From Pseudomonas sp. ABC1 (lineage in GTDB: Bacteria > Pseudomonadota > Gammaproteobacteria > Pseudomonadales > Pseudomonadaceae), in the NCBI RefSeq assembly GCF_013395055.1, contig NZ_CP058349.1:3223501-3287500 (forward strand): 64,000 nucleotides of DNA, given 5' to 3'. Positions within the stretch are counted from its first letter, which is position 1; every line of letters begins with the position of its first letter. The position numbers were made by a program, and so were the translations under genes. Shown one piece after another: positions 16,463 through 24,655 of the stretch. The notes under the pieces were generated by a model, which was not told the origin of the DNA, did no database searches, and worked only from the letters and a program-made list of their open reading frames with translations.

Positions 16463-17634
16463 TGCGTTTGCCGTACTCGTTTGCGAAACAGGAGCAGCCC
16501 ACCCGTGCCGAACAGTGCGGCGAACAGCGCGAGGCGGATACAGTAGGGAAGGATGTCGGCCAGGTCACCCTGGCCGACCAGTAGCGTGAGAAAGGCATCC
16601 AGCGCCCAGCTCATCGGTGAAATCTCGGCCAGTCGGCTCATGGCTTCGGGCATGACGCTCTTGGGCACCATGATGCCGCCGATGGCGGCGAGGATGATAT
16701 TGATCCCGCCGCCGAGCAGCAATGCCTGTTCGCCGCTGCGCGCCAGGGCTGCGAGGAACAGGCCGAGGCTGCAGGCGGCGAGGCTCAGGCAGAGCGCCAG
16801 CAGTGGATAGGCCAGGGCGCTGCCCGGCAGGCTCAGGCCGCTCAGGCCCAGCAGCGGCAGGCCGTACAGGCCGATGCTCAGCAGCACGGCGAATTGCAGC
16901 AGGTTGAGGGCCAGGTAAGGCAACAGCTTGCTCAGGATCAGCGTTCCCGTGCCGAGGCCCAGGGCGCGGAAGCGCAGCAGGGTACCGTTCTGCTGTTCGC
17001 GCTGGAAGCCGCCCGCCATCGGCAGGGCGATGAAGAACATGCCGAAGATCAGCCAGGCCGGCACGCTCAACTGGCTGCCGTTGGCCTGGCCGCTGAGTTC
17101 GCCGCTGGCGAGCAGTTGCCGTTCTGGGATGTCGCTCTGGGTGCGTTGCTGGATCAGCAGCAGGCGCTCGTCCGCGTCGATGTCGGGCGGCAGCGCATCG
17201 CTGTCCTGCAGGTAGGCCAGCAGGCGCGTCTGCGCCAGGGCGATGGTCAGGGCCGCACGCAGGTGCTGGCGGCTCTGGTTGTCCAGACGCGCCGGGAAGC
17301 TCAGTTGCGGTCCCTGGTGCGGGGTTTCCAGCAGGGTTTGCGAGAAGTCCTCGGGCAGGCTGATCCGTGGCAGCGCTTCGTCCGAGTGCTCCAGCAGGTC
17401 GCTGCCAGGCAGTTGTGCTTGCAGGGCCGTGCGCAGGAAATCGCTGGCATCGTCGGCATGGGGCACCTCCAGCACCAGGCGCAGGGTTGGCGCTTCTTCC
17501 TGCATATAGCTGGAGAGGGCCGCCGCCATCACCAGCAAGAACAGCACCGGCATGATGAACAGCACCGCCAGGGCATGCGGGTCGCGCAGCAGCAGGGCGA
17601 CTTCCTTGCGGCTCAAGGCCAGCAGTGCGCTCAT
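16444..17634 (-). CDS. ABC-2 type transporter permease
   Basis: A 396-residue inner-membrane protein with one N-terminal membrane helix (LAVLFIMPVLFLLVMAAALS), a large extracytoplasmic domain (about 45-210) and about five C-terminal helices, the layout of ABC-2 permeases such as YhhJ/NatB. The family sequence GFQREQQNGTLLRFRALG and GGIMVPKSVMP are visible. It overlaps the ATPase gene by four bases (ATGA), so the pair forms one exporter, likely for the locus product or a precursor. I used the ATG at 17634; upstream in-frame codons lie in the ATPase gene. Confidence 0.87.
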   Translation of the reverse strand: MSALLALSRKEVALLLRDPHALAVLFIMPVLFLLVMAAALSSYMQEEAPTLRLVLEVPHADDASDFLRTALQAQLPGSDLLEHSDEALPRISLPEDFSQTLLETPHQGPQLSFPARLDNQSRQHLRAALTIALAQTRLLAYLQDSDALPPDIDADERLLLIQQRTQSDIPERQLLASGELSGQANGSQLSVPAWLIFGMFFIALPMAGGFQREQQNGTLLRFRALGLGTGTLILSKLLPYLALNLLQFAVLLSIGLYGLPLLGLSGLSLPGSALAYPLLALCLSLAACSLGLFLAALARSGEQALLLGGGINIILAAIGGIMVPKSVMPEAMSRLAEISPMSWALDAFLTLLVGQGDLADILPYCIRLALFAALFGTGGLLLFRKRVRQTQWTTSN

Positions 17635-18515
17635 AGGCGCCCCCCGTTCAGGCTGAGGTAGAGCTGCTCCAGGGACGGACGGCCGAAGCGCAGCAGGCTG
17701 GGTAATACCGGCTGGCACGCGATGAACTCGGTGATGGCCAGCAACCGTGGCGCATCGATGTGTTCGATGCGCAGGCCACGCGGCAGGCGCTGGGCGCTCA
17801 AGCCGAGCCGTTCCAGCAAGGGCGGCAGTGCGTCCGGTATGGCCGACGGCCATTCCAGCAACAGGCCGTGGCCGTTTTCGAGCAGTTGCGAGGTGTCCAG
17901 GTCGAGGCGCACCTGCCCTTCGTGCAACAGCAGGATGCGCTGGGCCACGCGCTCCATTTCATCCAGGTAGTGGCTGGTGTAGATCACGGCATGGCCATCC
18001 GCACTGAGCTGTTCGACGGTCTCCAGCAGGCGCTGGCGATTCGCCGCATCGACGCCCACCGTGGCTTCGTCGAGCAGGTACAGGCGCGCCGGTTGCAACA
18101 GGCCGATGGCGAAGTTGAGACGGCGCTGCTCGCCGCCGGAAAGCTGGCTGGCGCGGCGTTGCAGTTTGTCTTCCAGGGCGCCGCTGGCGATGCACCACTG
18201 CATGCGCTGGCGCCGCAGGGGGCCGCGCAGGCGGTAGAGATCGGCGAACAGTTCGAGGTTTTCGGTGACCGTGAGGCCGGCGTAGAACGCCAGTTGCTGG
18301 GGCACCAGGCCCAGGCTGCGCGGCCCGTCCCAGCGGATTTCCCCCTGCTGTGGTGGCAGGGTGCCGCTGAGCAGGGAGAGCAGGGTGGTCTTGCCGGCGC
18401 CATTGCCGCCGAGCAGGCCCAGGCACTGGCCGGGCTCCAGGCGCAGGTTGATGCCTTGCAGGGCCTGGCTGTCGGCGCCCGGGTAGCGGAAGCCGAGGTT
18501 GTTCAGTTCAAGCAT
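17631..18515 (-). CDS. ABC transporter ATP-binding protein
   Basis: A 294-residue ATPase with Walker A GGNGAGKTT (36-44), Q-loop around VPQQLAFYAGLTV, signature LSGGEQ (125-130), and Walker B LYLLDEAT (145-152). The rest is a C-terminal regulatory extension of about 90 residues. It resembles the ATPases of drug and polyketide exporters of the CcmA/NatA group. It overlaps the permease (ATGA) and the hotdog dehydratase gene by eight bases, so it is co-translated with the second KS set. Confidence 0.92.
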   Translation of the reverse strand: MLELNNLGFRYPGADSQALQGINLRLEPGQCLGLLGGNGAGKTTLLSLLSGTLPPQQGEIRWDGPRSLGLVPQQLAFYAGLTVTENLELFADLYRLRGPLRRQRMQWCIASGALEDKLQRRASQLSGGEQRRLNFAIGLLQPARLYLLDEATVGVDAANRQRLLETVEQLSADGHAVIYTSHYLDEMERVAQRILLLHEGQVRLDLDTSQLLENGHGLLLEWPSAIPDALPPLLERLGLSAQRLPRGLRIEHIDAPRLLAITEFIACQPVLPSLLRFGRPSLEQLYLSLNGGRL

Positions 18516-18915
18516 GGCTCAGCACCAGCAGCAGTTTGCCGTCGAGCAGCAGTTGGTCGCCGTTGTGGATGCTGAAGGCATAGGCTGCTCCGGCCGGGCT
18601 CAGTGCCTCCTGGGTCGCGGCCAGTTGCAGTGGCTCCTGGCGGAACTCCGGCTGGGTATGCAGCCTCAACTGTGAGAGCTTGCCGACCAGCGCCATTTCG
18701 ATGGCCGCATCCCCGCCATATAGGGCACCATGCGCCGCGCACAGTTGGGCGGCGGCTTCGAACAGCAGGCAGGGCGATGCATCCTCGCCAAGGCTGTCGA
18801 GGTAATGCCAGGCGCTGAGGCCGCGAATATGTGTGGCGTCGTGTGCGAGCAGGGCGTCCAGCCAGAGTGCCGGGCCCTGGTGTGGCAAGAGCGTGTGCAG
18901 TTGGGTGCGATCCAT
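18508..18915 (-). CDS. FabZ/ApeP-like hotdog dehydratase (second copy)
   Basis: A 135-residue single hotdog domain. It begins LLPHQGPALWLD with H12 in the position of the catalytic histidine of FabZ-like 3-hydroxyacyl-ACP dehydratases, and it has CLLFEAAAQLCAAHGALYGG on the central helix. It is clearly related to the ApeP protein at 22465-22974 (LIPHSGDMILID) but shorter. It starts the minus-strand unit DH-ABC-ABC-ACP-KS-CLF. It may form a heterodimer with another dehydratase, as ApeI and ApeP do. Activity is inferred. Confidence 0.78.
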   Translation of the reverse strand: MDRTQLHTLLPHQGPALWLDALLAHDATHIRGLSAWHYLDSLGEDASPCLLFEAAAQLCAAHGALYGGDAAIEMALVGKLSQLRLHTQPEFRQEPLQLAATQEALSPAGAAYAFSIHNGDQLLLDGKLLLVLSHA

Positions 18916-18986
18916 GGCGTAGGGTCTGGGCGCATGAAGGCGGCAGAGTTTAACAGGTGCCCGACAGGGCAGGGAGGATTGGACGG

Positions 18987-19538
18987 GTGGTGTTTCAGGT
19001 GGTGGCTTTCGTCGTGCTCAGTGCGCTGCTGGTCGGTGTTTCCTGGCGGGCGCTGGGGAATCCTCGCAGCCATGGTTTCTATCGTTTCCTGGCCTGGGAA
19101 GTGATGCTGGTGTTGCTGGTGTTGAATGCGCCTTACTGGTTCGAGGATCGCGGGGCGCTCCACCAGCGCATTTCATGGGTGCTGCTGACGCTGTCGCTGG
19201 CGGTGCTGTTCGCCGGGGTGTACCAGATGCGCCGTTTCGGACGGGCCACGCAAGGGCGGCAGGATGATGAGCTGTTCGCCTTCGAGCGCACCTCGCGACT
19301 GGTGACCAGCGGCATCTTCCGCTATATCCGCCATCCGCTGTACTGCTCGCTGCTGTTACTGGCTTGGGGTATCGCCTGGAAGAACCTGGACGGCCTGACC
19401 CTGGGGCTGGCGCTGCTGGCCAGTCTGTTGCTGCTACTCACCGCACGGCGCGACGAGGCCGAGTGCATCGACTATTTCGGTGAGCCGTACCGGGACTACA
19501 TGGCACGTAGTCGGATGTTCATTCCCTTCGTCTTCTAA
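18987..19538 (+). CDS. Isoprenylcysteine carboxyl methyltransferase-family membrane methyltransferase
   Basis: About 183 residues with four or five membrane helices and the C-terminal signature of the ICMT/phospholipid methyltransferase group: GIFRYIRHPLYCSLLLLAWG followed by FGEPYRDYMARSRMFIP. These proteins use S-adenosylmethionine to methylate membrane-embedded carboxyl or amine groups. I chose the GTG at 18987, nine bases after AGGGAGG; a GTG at 18957 is in frame but lacks a ribosome-binding site. It is the only plus-strand gene between the two minus-strand blocks of the locus, and may methylate the polyene carboxyl or a ring hydroxyl. That substrate is a guess. Confidence 0.8.
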   Translation: MVFQVVAFVVLSALLVGVSWRALGNPRSHGFYRFLAWEVMLVLLVLNAPYWFEDRGALHQRISWVLLTLSLAVLFAGVYQMRRFGRATQGRQDDELFAFERTSRLVTSGIFRYIRHPLYCSLLLLAWGIAWKNLDGLTLGLALLASLLLLLTARRDEAECIDYFGEPYRDYMARSRMFIPFVF

Positions 19539-19574
19539 GGAAGGAGCGGCGCCACGCTGAGCGCCGCCCCTTCC
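19539..19574. terminator. Hairpin between convergent genes
   Basis: A 13-bp stem with one mismatch (19539-19551 pairing with 19562-19574) and a ten-base loop lies directly after the methyltransferase stop codon and before the end of the convergent gene at 19597. No clear T-run follows, so it is a possible bidirectional terminator. Confidence 0.5.
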
Positions 19575-19596
19575 CTGAACAAGCAAACCCGCGTGA

Positions 19597-20034
19597 TCAG
19601 CGAACCTTGGCCAGGTCGCCTTTCAGCGCGACGCCCGCCATGACGGCGCCGGCGTGGCATTCGAATTTCTGGCGGTCGGAATAGACCTTGTGCTGGTAGT
19701 TGCTGACGAGGTTGGTCACGGCATTGGCGCCGGCCTGCTTGGCGGCGTTCTGCAGGTGGATCAGGGCCGATTGCAGGGCCCAGGAGCAGGCTGCTTCGTC
19801 AGTCTTGTTGAAGGCGTTGGTCTTCTTGCTGGTGGTCACGCTGGCACGCACGACCTTGGCGCCGGCTGGGGTGTTGCCCAGGTAGAACTTCACACTGCCG
19901 TCGAGACGCCCAGCGTTGGTGGCTTCCTGTACGGCCGCATCGAACGGCAGGTAGTGAGTGGTGTCACGGGCCTGGCTGAGGCCGGGTAGCAGGCCCAGGC
20001 AGAGTGCGCTCGCGATCCAGTATTTCTTGTTCAT
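19597..20034 (-). CDS. Exported protein of unknown function ('excinuclease'-labelled family)
   Basis: A 145-residue protein with a Sec signal peptide (MNKKYWIASALCLGLLPGLSQA) and a mature domain with HYLPFDAAVQEA, VKFYLGN, AACSWALQSALIHLQNAAKQ and GANAVTNLVSNYQHK. Databases often label this family excinuclease ATPase subunit, but there is no Walker motif and it is exported, so the label should be ignored. I start at the ATG at 20034; in-frame codons upstream would bury the signal peptide. It closes the long minus-strand unit after apeR and the small lipoprotein. Role in the pigment locus is unknown. Confidence 0.7.
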   Translation of the reverse strand: MNKKYWIASALCLGLLPGLSQARDTTHYLPFDAAVQEATNAGRLDGSVKFYLGNTPAGAKVVRASVTTSKKTNAFNKTDEAACSWALQSALIHLQNAAKQAGANAVTNLVSNYQHKVYSDRQKFECHAGAVMAGVALKGDLAKVR

Positions 20035-20066
20035 GGTGCTCTTTCCTTTGCGGCAAGGGATGGGGG

Positions 20067-20486
20067 TCATTGCTGTAGGGCTTTGAGGTTACGCGCCATC
20101 TGCAGTTCCTGACGAATAGTGCGATGGAGCTTTTTTACCAGCGCATTGTAGCGTTTGTGAATCTTGCCATCGGCATAGCCGAGGTTCTCGCTGTTGCGAT
20201 AGAGGATGCTGTAGTGGTCCGGCGCGTACTCGACGCTGATCCAGATCTTGTGGCGGCCACGGAAGTCCATGTTGGCGGCCAACAGGCCGGGCTGGCCTTC
20301 ACCGATGGTCCAGCGGTTGCGGGTCAGGGCGCGCCCCAGTGCCTGCTGCATGGTCTGCTCGTCCAGGAAGGACGCGCTGTCCGTGCGCAGCGGCTGCTCT
20401 ATGGTCAGGATCGGTTGCTGGCGGCTGCAGGCGCCCGTGGCGAAGAGTGCCAGGATCAGCAGCAGGTGAGGCAGGTAGCGGGGCAT
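20067..20486 (-). CDS. Small predicted lipoprotein of the APE locus
   Basis: A 139-residue protein with a lipoprotein signal: hydrophobic run then ATGAC with the lipidated cysteine at residue 20. The mature part has an alpha/beta look: LTRNRWTIGEGQPGLLAANM, HKIWISVEYAPDHYSILYRNSENL and a basic C-terminal helix. I do not know its function. It lies 31 bp after apeR in the same direction, so it probably belongs to the pigment operon, perhaps in handling the lipid product at the outer membrane. Confidence 0.75.
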   Translation of the reverse strand: MPRYLPHLLLILALFATGACSRQQPILTIEQPLRTDSASFLDEQTMQQALGRALTRNRWTIGEGQPGLLAANMDFRGRHKIWISVEYAPDHYSILYRNSENLGYADGKIHKRYNALVKKLHRTIRQELQMARNLKALQQ

Positions 20487-20517
20487 AGCGGGTGTTCCAT
20501 CCTTGTTGAGAAATTAT

Positions 20518-21744
20518 TCAGTTCCAGCGCTTGAAGATCAGCGACGTGTTGACGCCGCCGAACGCGAAGTTGTTGCTCATGACGTACTGGTGGTGCATCT
20601 GGCGGCACTCGCCGCGCAGGTAGTCCAGTTCGCCGCAGGCCGGGTCGATCTGGTCCAGGTTCAGCGTGGGCACGTAGCGGTCTTGGTTCATCATCTCGAT
20701 GCTGAACCAGGACTCCAGTGCGCCGCAGGCACCCAGGGTGTGGCCGAGGAAGCTCTTCTGCGAGCTGATCGGCATGCGTGGCCCGAACAGCGCATGGGTC
20801 GCCAGCGTCTCGGCGACGTCGCCCTGCTCGGTGGCCGTGCCGTGGCCGTTGACGTAGCCGATGGCGGACGGTTCGAGGCCGGCATCGTCGAGGGCCAGTT
20901 GCATGGCGCCACGCATGGTTTCCTGGACGGGCTTGGTCGCGTGCTGGCCGTCGGAGTTGCAACCGAAGCCGACGATCTCGGCGTGGACGGTCGCGCCACG
21001 CGCCAGGGCGTGTTCCAGTTCTTCGAGCACCAGGATGCCGGCGCCTTCGCCGATCACCAGGCCGTCGCGGCCGCTGTCGTAGGGGCGCGGCGAGGTGTGC
21101 GGGGCGTCGTTCTTCAGGCTGGTGGCATAGAGCGCATCGAACACCATGGCCTCGGTCGGGCAGAGTTCCTCGGCGCCGCCGGCGAGCATCATCTTCAGAC
21201 GGCCGAACTTGATCGCCTCGTAGGCGTAGCCGATGCCCTGGCTGCCGCTGGTGCAGGCGCTGGAGGTGGGGATCAGCCGGCCCTTGAGGCCGAAGAAGAT
21301 ACTGATGTTGGCCGCCGTGGTGTGCGGCATCATGCGGATGTAGGAGTTGGCGTTGAGGCCGTCGGCGACCGCGTTCAGCAGCATGTTGCCGAAAGCTTTC
21401 ACCTCCTCGGTGCTGCCGGTCGACGAGCCACAGGCGACGCCCATGCGGCCATCCTGGATGATCGGGTCGCCGAGCAGGCCGGCCTGCTCCAGGGCGCGCT
21501 CGGCGGCGAACACCGCCAGCTTGGACACCCGGCCCATGCTGCGGGTCTGCTTGCGCGACCAGTGGCGGGGCGCGACGAAATCGTCCACCGGCCCGCCCAG
21601 GCGAGTGTTCAGCTCGGTGTAGCGGTCCCACTCATCCATGCGCCGGATACCGCTGCGGCCCGCCTCGAAGGCGGCCGAAATGCTTGGCCAGTCACTGCCC
21701 AGCGACGTGATCCCGGACATGCCGGTAACGACTACACGCTTCAT
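20518..21744 (-). CDS. apeR: FabB/FabF-like beta-ketoacyl-ACP synthase (ApeR)
   Basis: A 408-residue condensing enzyme of full family length with C164 (SSACTSGSQG), H301 (NGHGTATEQGD) and H335 (SFLGHTLGACG). In APE pathways this homodimeric ketosynthase has a substrate range different from the ApeO-ApeC pair and is thought to help early elongation. The ATG at 21744 shares its first base with the apeQ stop (TGATG), which decides the start over GTG at 21750. Gene order apeO-apeP-apeQ-apeR with overlaps is the typical APE core. Confidence 0.92.
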   Translation of the reverse strand: MKRVVVTGMSGITSLGSDWPSISAAFEAGRSGIRRMDEWDRYTELNTRLGGPVDDFVAPRHWSRKQTRSMGRVSKLAVFAAERALEQAGLLGDPIIQDGRMGVACGSSTGSTEEVKAFGNMLLNAVADGLNANSYIRMMPHTTAANISIFFGLKGRLIPTSSACTSGSQGIGYAYEAIKFGRLKMMLAGGAEELCPTEAMVFDALYATSLKNDAPHTSPRPYDSGRDGLVIGEGAGILVLEELEHALARGATVHAEIVGFGCNSDGQHATKPVQETMRGAMQLALDDAGLEPSAIGYVNGHGTATEQGDVAETLATHALFGPRMPISSQKSFLGHTLGACGALESWFSIEMMNQDRYVPTLNLDQIDPACGELDYLRGECRQMHHQYVMSNNFAFGGVNTSLIFKRWN

Positions 21745-22472
21745 CAACACAAACCACCGTTCACGGCGAGGACCTGGCGGGTGATATAGCCCGCGTCCTC
21801 GCTCATCAGAAAATTCACTGCCGCCGCGACTTCCTCCGGGCTGCCCATGCGCCCGGCCGGGACCATCTTGAGGATCTCTTCCACCGGCACCAGGTCGTCG
21901 AGGATATCAGTGTCGATAAGCCCCGGCGCCACGCAGTTGACCGTGATGCGGCGCTTGCCCAGCTCGATGGCGAGGGCCTTGGCCGCGCCGATCACGCCGG
22001 CCTTGGAGGCGCTGTAGTTGACCTGGCCACGGTTACCGATCAGTCCCGAGACCGAGGTGATGCAGACGATTCGCCCTGGCGCCCGGCGCCGGATCATCGG
22101 CATGGTCAGCGGCTGCAGCACATTGTAGAAGCCATCGAGGTTGGTGCGCAGCACCTGGTCCCAGTCGTCGTCGGAGAGGGCCGGGAAGGCGCCGTCGCGG
22201 GTCAGGCCGGCATTGCAGACCACGCCATAGTAGGCGCCGTGCTGTTCGATATCGGTTTCGAGGGCGGCACGGCAGGCCGCGCGGTCGGACACGTCGAATT
22301 GCAGGATACGCGCCTGCTGGCCCTGGGCTTCGATCTGCTCGCGTACCGCTTCTGCTTCCTCGCGGCGCGAGCGGCAGTGCAGGATGATGTCGTAGCCACT
22401 GCGCGCCAGGCGCAGTGCGATGGCACGGCCGATGCCTCGGCTCGAACCCGTGACCAGAATGCTGTCAGTCAT
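21744..22472 (-). CDS. apeQ: 3-ketoacyl-ACP reductase (ApeQ)
   Basis: A 242-residue short-chain dehydrogenase of the FabG type. The NADPH loop is TGSSRGIG (8-15), the NAG motif is CNAGLTRDG, and the catalytic residues are S140, Y153 and K157 (VNYSASKAG). It reduces the beta-keto group of the growing polyene on ACP. The ATG at 22472 overlaps the apeP end by eight bases; the reading frame continues upstream through apeP but that part is out of family. Confidence 0.94.
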   Translation of the reverse strand: MTDSILVTGSSRGIGRAIALRLARSGYDIILHCRSRREEAEAVREQIEAQGQQARILQFDVSDRAACRAALETDIEQHGAYYGVVCNAGLTRDGAFPALSDDDWDQVLRTNLDGFYNVLQPLTMPMIRRRAPGRIVCITSVSGLIGNRGQVNYSASKAGVIGAAKALAIELGKRRITVNCVAPGLIDTDILDDLVPVEEILKMVPAGRMGSPEEVAAAVNFLMSEDAGYITRQVLAVNGGLC

Positions 22473-22974
22473 GTGCGTTCTCTTGTCGTGCTTGCTGTTC
22501 TTGCTGTTCTTGCTGTTCTTGCTGTTCTTGCGGCTCCTGGAGGTAGCTCGCAACGTTCGGTGGGCGAAACACGTTGAGGCGGGCATGGGCCTCGATGCCC
22601 TGGCCCTGCAACAGGCAGTCGAATACGCCCATGCCATTGTCGTCCTGCAACGAACGCTGGGCGCTGATGCGCAGCTCGCTGCCGGCCGGGAAGCCTTCGA
22701 CATTGCACTGGAAACTGCGCGTGCCGAGCAGGAAGCCCAGCTCCACTGGCTCGCTGGCCTGGCGCGCATGGCAGCCGGCATAGGCCGCCACGCTCTGCGC
22801 CATCAGCTCGACCGCGACCCAGGCCGGCAGGCTGCCGTCCTCGGTGCTGAACAGGGTGTCGGGGCGCACGCGCAGACGTGTCTCGATGTCCTCGTCGCCG
22901 AAGCGCAGCACTTCGTCGATCAGGATCATGTCGCCGGAATGGGGAATGAGCTCGGCGATCTTCCAGGGGGTCAT
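22465..22974 (-). CDS. apeP: Hotdog 3-hydroxyacyl-ACP dehydratase (ApeP)
   Basis: A 169-residue hotdog protein. The start IAELIPHSGDMILIDEVL has H12 in the catalytic position, and WVAVELMAQSVAAYAG is the central helix. In characterised APE systems ApeP forms a heterodimeric dehydratase with ApeI, here fused to the ligase at 34418-36085. The C-terminus (from about residue 146) is a low-complexity tail of Glu and Gln (repeats of EQQ) ending ARQENAHD, encoded by a 9-bp tandem repeat and absent from a normal hotdog fold. It overlaps apeO by four bases. Confidence 0.9.
   Translation of the reverse strand: MTPWKIAELIPHSGDMILIDEVLRFGDEDIETRLRVRPDTLFSTEDGSLPAWVAVELMAQSVAAYAGCHARQASEPVELGFLLGTRSFQCNVEGFPAGSELRISAQRSLQDDNGMGVFDCLLQGQGIEAHARLNVFRPPNVASYLQEPQEQQEQQEQQEQQARQENAHD
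22491..22526. repeat. Four exact copies of a 9-bp tandem repeat inside apeP
   Basis: CTTGCTGTT occurs four times in a row on the plus strand, followed by a degenerate fifth (CTTGCGGCT). On the coding strand it gives repeated Glu-Gln-Gln. Because the unit is nine bases, copy-number change would lengthen or shorten the tail without a frameshift. Confidence 0.95.
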
Positions 22975-24155
22975 GGCGCGTCTCCGATAATCAGCGACAG
23001 GTTGCTGCCACCGAAGGCGAAGGAGTTGCTCATCAGCCGTCGCCCGCTGCTGCGGCGCAGCCGCGTGTCCGGGCGCACCAGGTCGAGTGCCGGTAACTCA
23101 GGGTCGGCCTGGCCGTCCCACAGGTGGGGGGGCAGGCGGCCTTCGGCGTTGTCTTCGCTGAGGGTCAGCCAGCAGAAGGCCGCCTCCAGCGCTCCGGCCG
23201 CGCCGAGGGTGTGGCCGGTCATGGGTTTGCTCGACGAGCAGGCCACGCCGTTCGGGAACAGCGCATGCACCGCCAGGCTTTCCATGGCGTCGTTGTGCCG
23301 TGTCGCGGTGCCGTGGAGGTTGAGGTAGTCGATCTGCCCGGCTTCCACCCCGGCGCTGGCCAGGGCTTTGCGCATGGCCAGCAGGGCGCCGCGTCCTTCG
23401 GGATGGGGCGCCGAGATGTGGTGGGCATCCGAGCTGGCGCCGCCGCCGAACAGGGCGATGGGGGCTTCTTCGCGAGTCATCAGGAACAGCGCCGCGCCTT
23501 CGCCGATGTTGATGCCGTTGCGGTTGGCCGAGAACGGGTTGCAGCGCTCGGCGGTCACGGCTTCCAGTGCCGAGAAACCATTCAGGGTCAGCCGGCACAG
23601 GCTGTCCACTCCGCCGCAGAGCACGGCATCGCACACGCCCTGTTCGAGCAGGCGATGGGCGCTGAGCAGGGCGCGCGCACTGGAGGTGCAGGCGGTGGAC
23701 TGGCAGTAGGCCGGCCCGGCCAGGCCCAGCCAGTCGGCGAGGAAGATCGCCGGGGCGGCCATTTCCTGCTGGGCATAGTGGTAGCTGGCGGGCAATTCGC
23801 CCTGGCGGACGAACGTGGCGATACCCTGGCTGGCCTCGTCGATGCCCGAGGTGCTGGTGCCGAGGAGGACGCCGATACGGTGTGCGCCGTAGCGAGTGAT
23901 GGCGCTGCGTATCTGCGGTTCGATCTGTTGTGCGGCGGCCAGCAGCAGTTGCAGGTTGCGGCTGGCCGCCGGTGTGGCGAAGGGCAACGCCGGCAGTTCT
24001 CCGGGCACCGCGCCGACGGTCAGGCTGCGGTCATCGACCCAGCCGTCCTCGCTGCGCATGCCACGGGTGTCGCCGGCCAGCAGTGCACTGGCCACGGCCT
24101 GCCGGCCCTGGCCCAGGGCGCAGAGCAGGCCCAGGGCGTTCAGGTAGCTGGGCAT
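22971..24155 (-). CDS. apeO: Beta-ketoacyl-ACP synthase of the KS-CLF pair (ApeO)
   Basis: A 394-residue ketosynthase with C156 (CQSTACTSSARAL), H281 (NLHGTATRHND) and H315 (KPMTGHTLGAAG), plus C-terminal SNSFAFGGSNLSLI. In APE biosynthesis ApeO works as a heterodimer with the chain-length-factor-like ApeC (here at 37929-38651) to elongate the aryl polyene with malonyl units. The ATG at 24155 shares a base with the stop of the upstream lipoprotein gene (TGATG), fixing the start. Confidence 0.93.
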   Translation of the reverse strand: MPSYLNALGLLCALGQGRQAVASALLAGDTRGMRSEDGWVDDRSLTVGAVPGELPALPFATPAASRNLQLLLAAAQQIEPQIRSAITRYGAHRIGVLLGTSTSGIDEASQGIATFVRQGELPASYHYAQQEMAAPAIFLADWLGLAGPAYCQSTACTSSARALLSAHRLLEQGVCDAVLCGGVDSLCRLTLNGFSALEAVTAERCNPFSANRNGINIGEGAALFLMTREEAPIALFGGGASSDAHHISAPHPEGRGALLAMRKALASAGVEAGQIDYLNLHGTATRHNDAMESLAVHALFPNGVACSSSKPMTGHTLGAAGALEAAFCWLTLSEDNAEGRLPPHLWDGQADPELPALDLVRPDTRLRRSSGRRLMSNSFAFGGSNLSLIIGDAP

Positions 24156-24655
24156 CAATGGCTCTCCTGGTGGGTCATCGGGCGGACGTGGTAGCGCAGG
24201 TCATCGTTCGTGCGCAGGGTGAAATCCAGCGGCGCACGGTAATCGATCCGCCAGCCTGGCGCGAGTTGGCGTTGTCCGTCGCCGTGGCGGCTCCAGGCGC
24301 CGGTCGGGTAGCTGCCGGCCAGCGCTGCATCCGGCGTCAGGGCGAACAGCAGGGCGCCGAACAGCTCGCGGGCCCTGGGGTTGGGCGGCAGCAACCCGTC
24401 ATTGTGCCAGCTGCCGTCGCGCAGCCGCTGCCGTGCCAGTGGCGTGCCCAACGGGTCGAGCAGCGTGTAGCGCAGGGCGTCGTCCTCCCGTTGCAGTACC
24501 AGCAGCCATTGCTGCACGGTCTGCTGGGGCGCGGTGTGTTCGATTTGCAACGTCAGTGGCAGGGCCGCGACCAGCGACGGGACTCTTTCCGGCAGGGGCG
24601 TATGGTTGGCGCATGCGGTGAGCAGCAGCGCCATCAGGACCAGCAGGTAACGCAT
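24155..24655 (-). CDS. DUF3261 lipoprotein of the APE locus
   Basis: A 166-residue lipoprotein with signal MRYLLVLMALLLTAC and lipidated C15. The mature domain is beta-rich (LTLQIEHTA, RYTLLDPLGTPLARQRL, GWRIDYRAPLDF), as in DUF3261 proteins, which are regular members of APE loci and resemble LolB in outline. Together with the LolA-like protein and MMPL pump it probably helps move the lipid-linked pigment to the outer membrane. Start ATG 24655 overlaps the methyltransferase stop. Confidence 0.85.
   Translation of the reverse strand: MRYLLVLMALLLTACANHTPLPERVPSLVAALPLTLQIEHTAPQQTVQQWLLVLQREDDALRYTLLDPLGTPLARQRLRDGSWHNDGLLPPNPRARELFGALLFALTPDAALAGSYPTGAWSRHGDGQRQLAPGWRIDYRAPLDFTLRTNDDLRYHVRPMTHQESH

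Noticed and set aside
19597..20034. Excinuclease ATPase subunit as product name
   Set aside because: The protein is small, has a Sec signal peptide and no Walker motifs.
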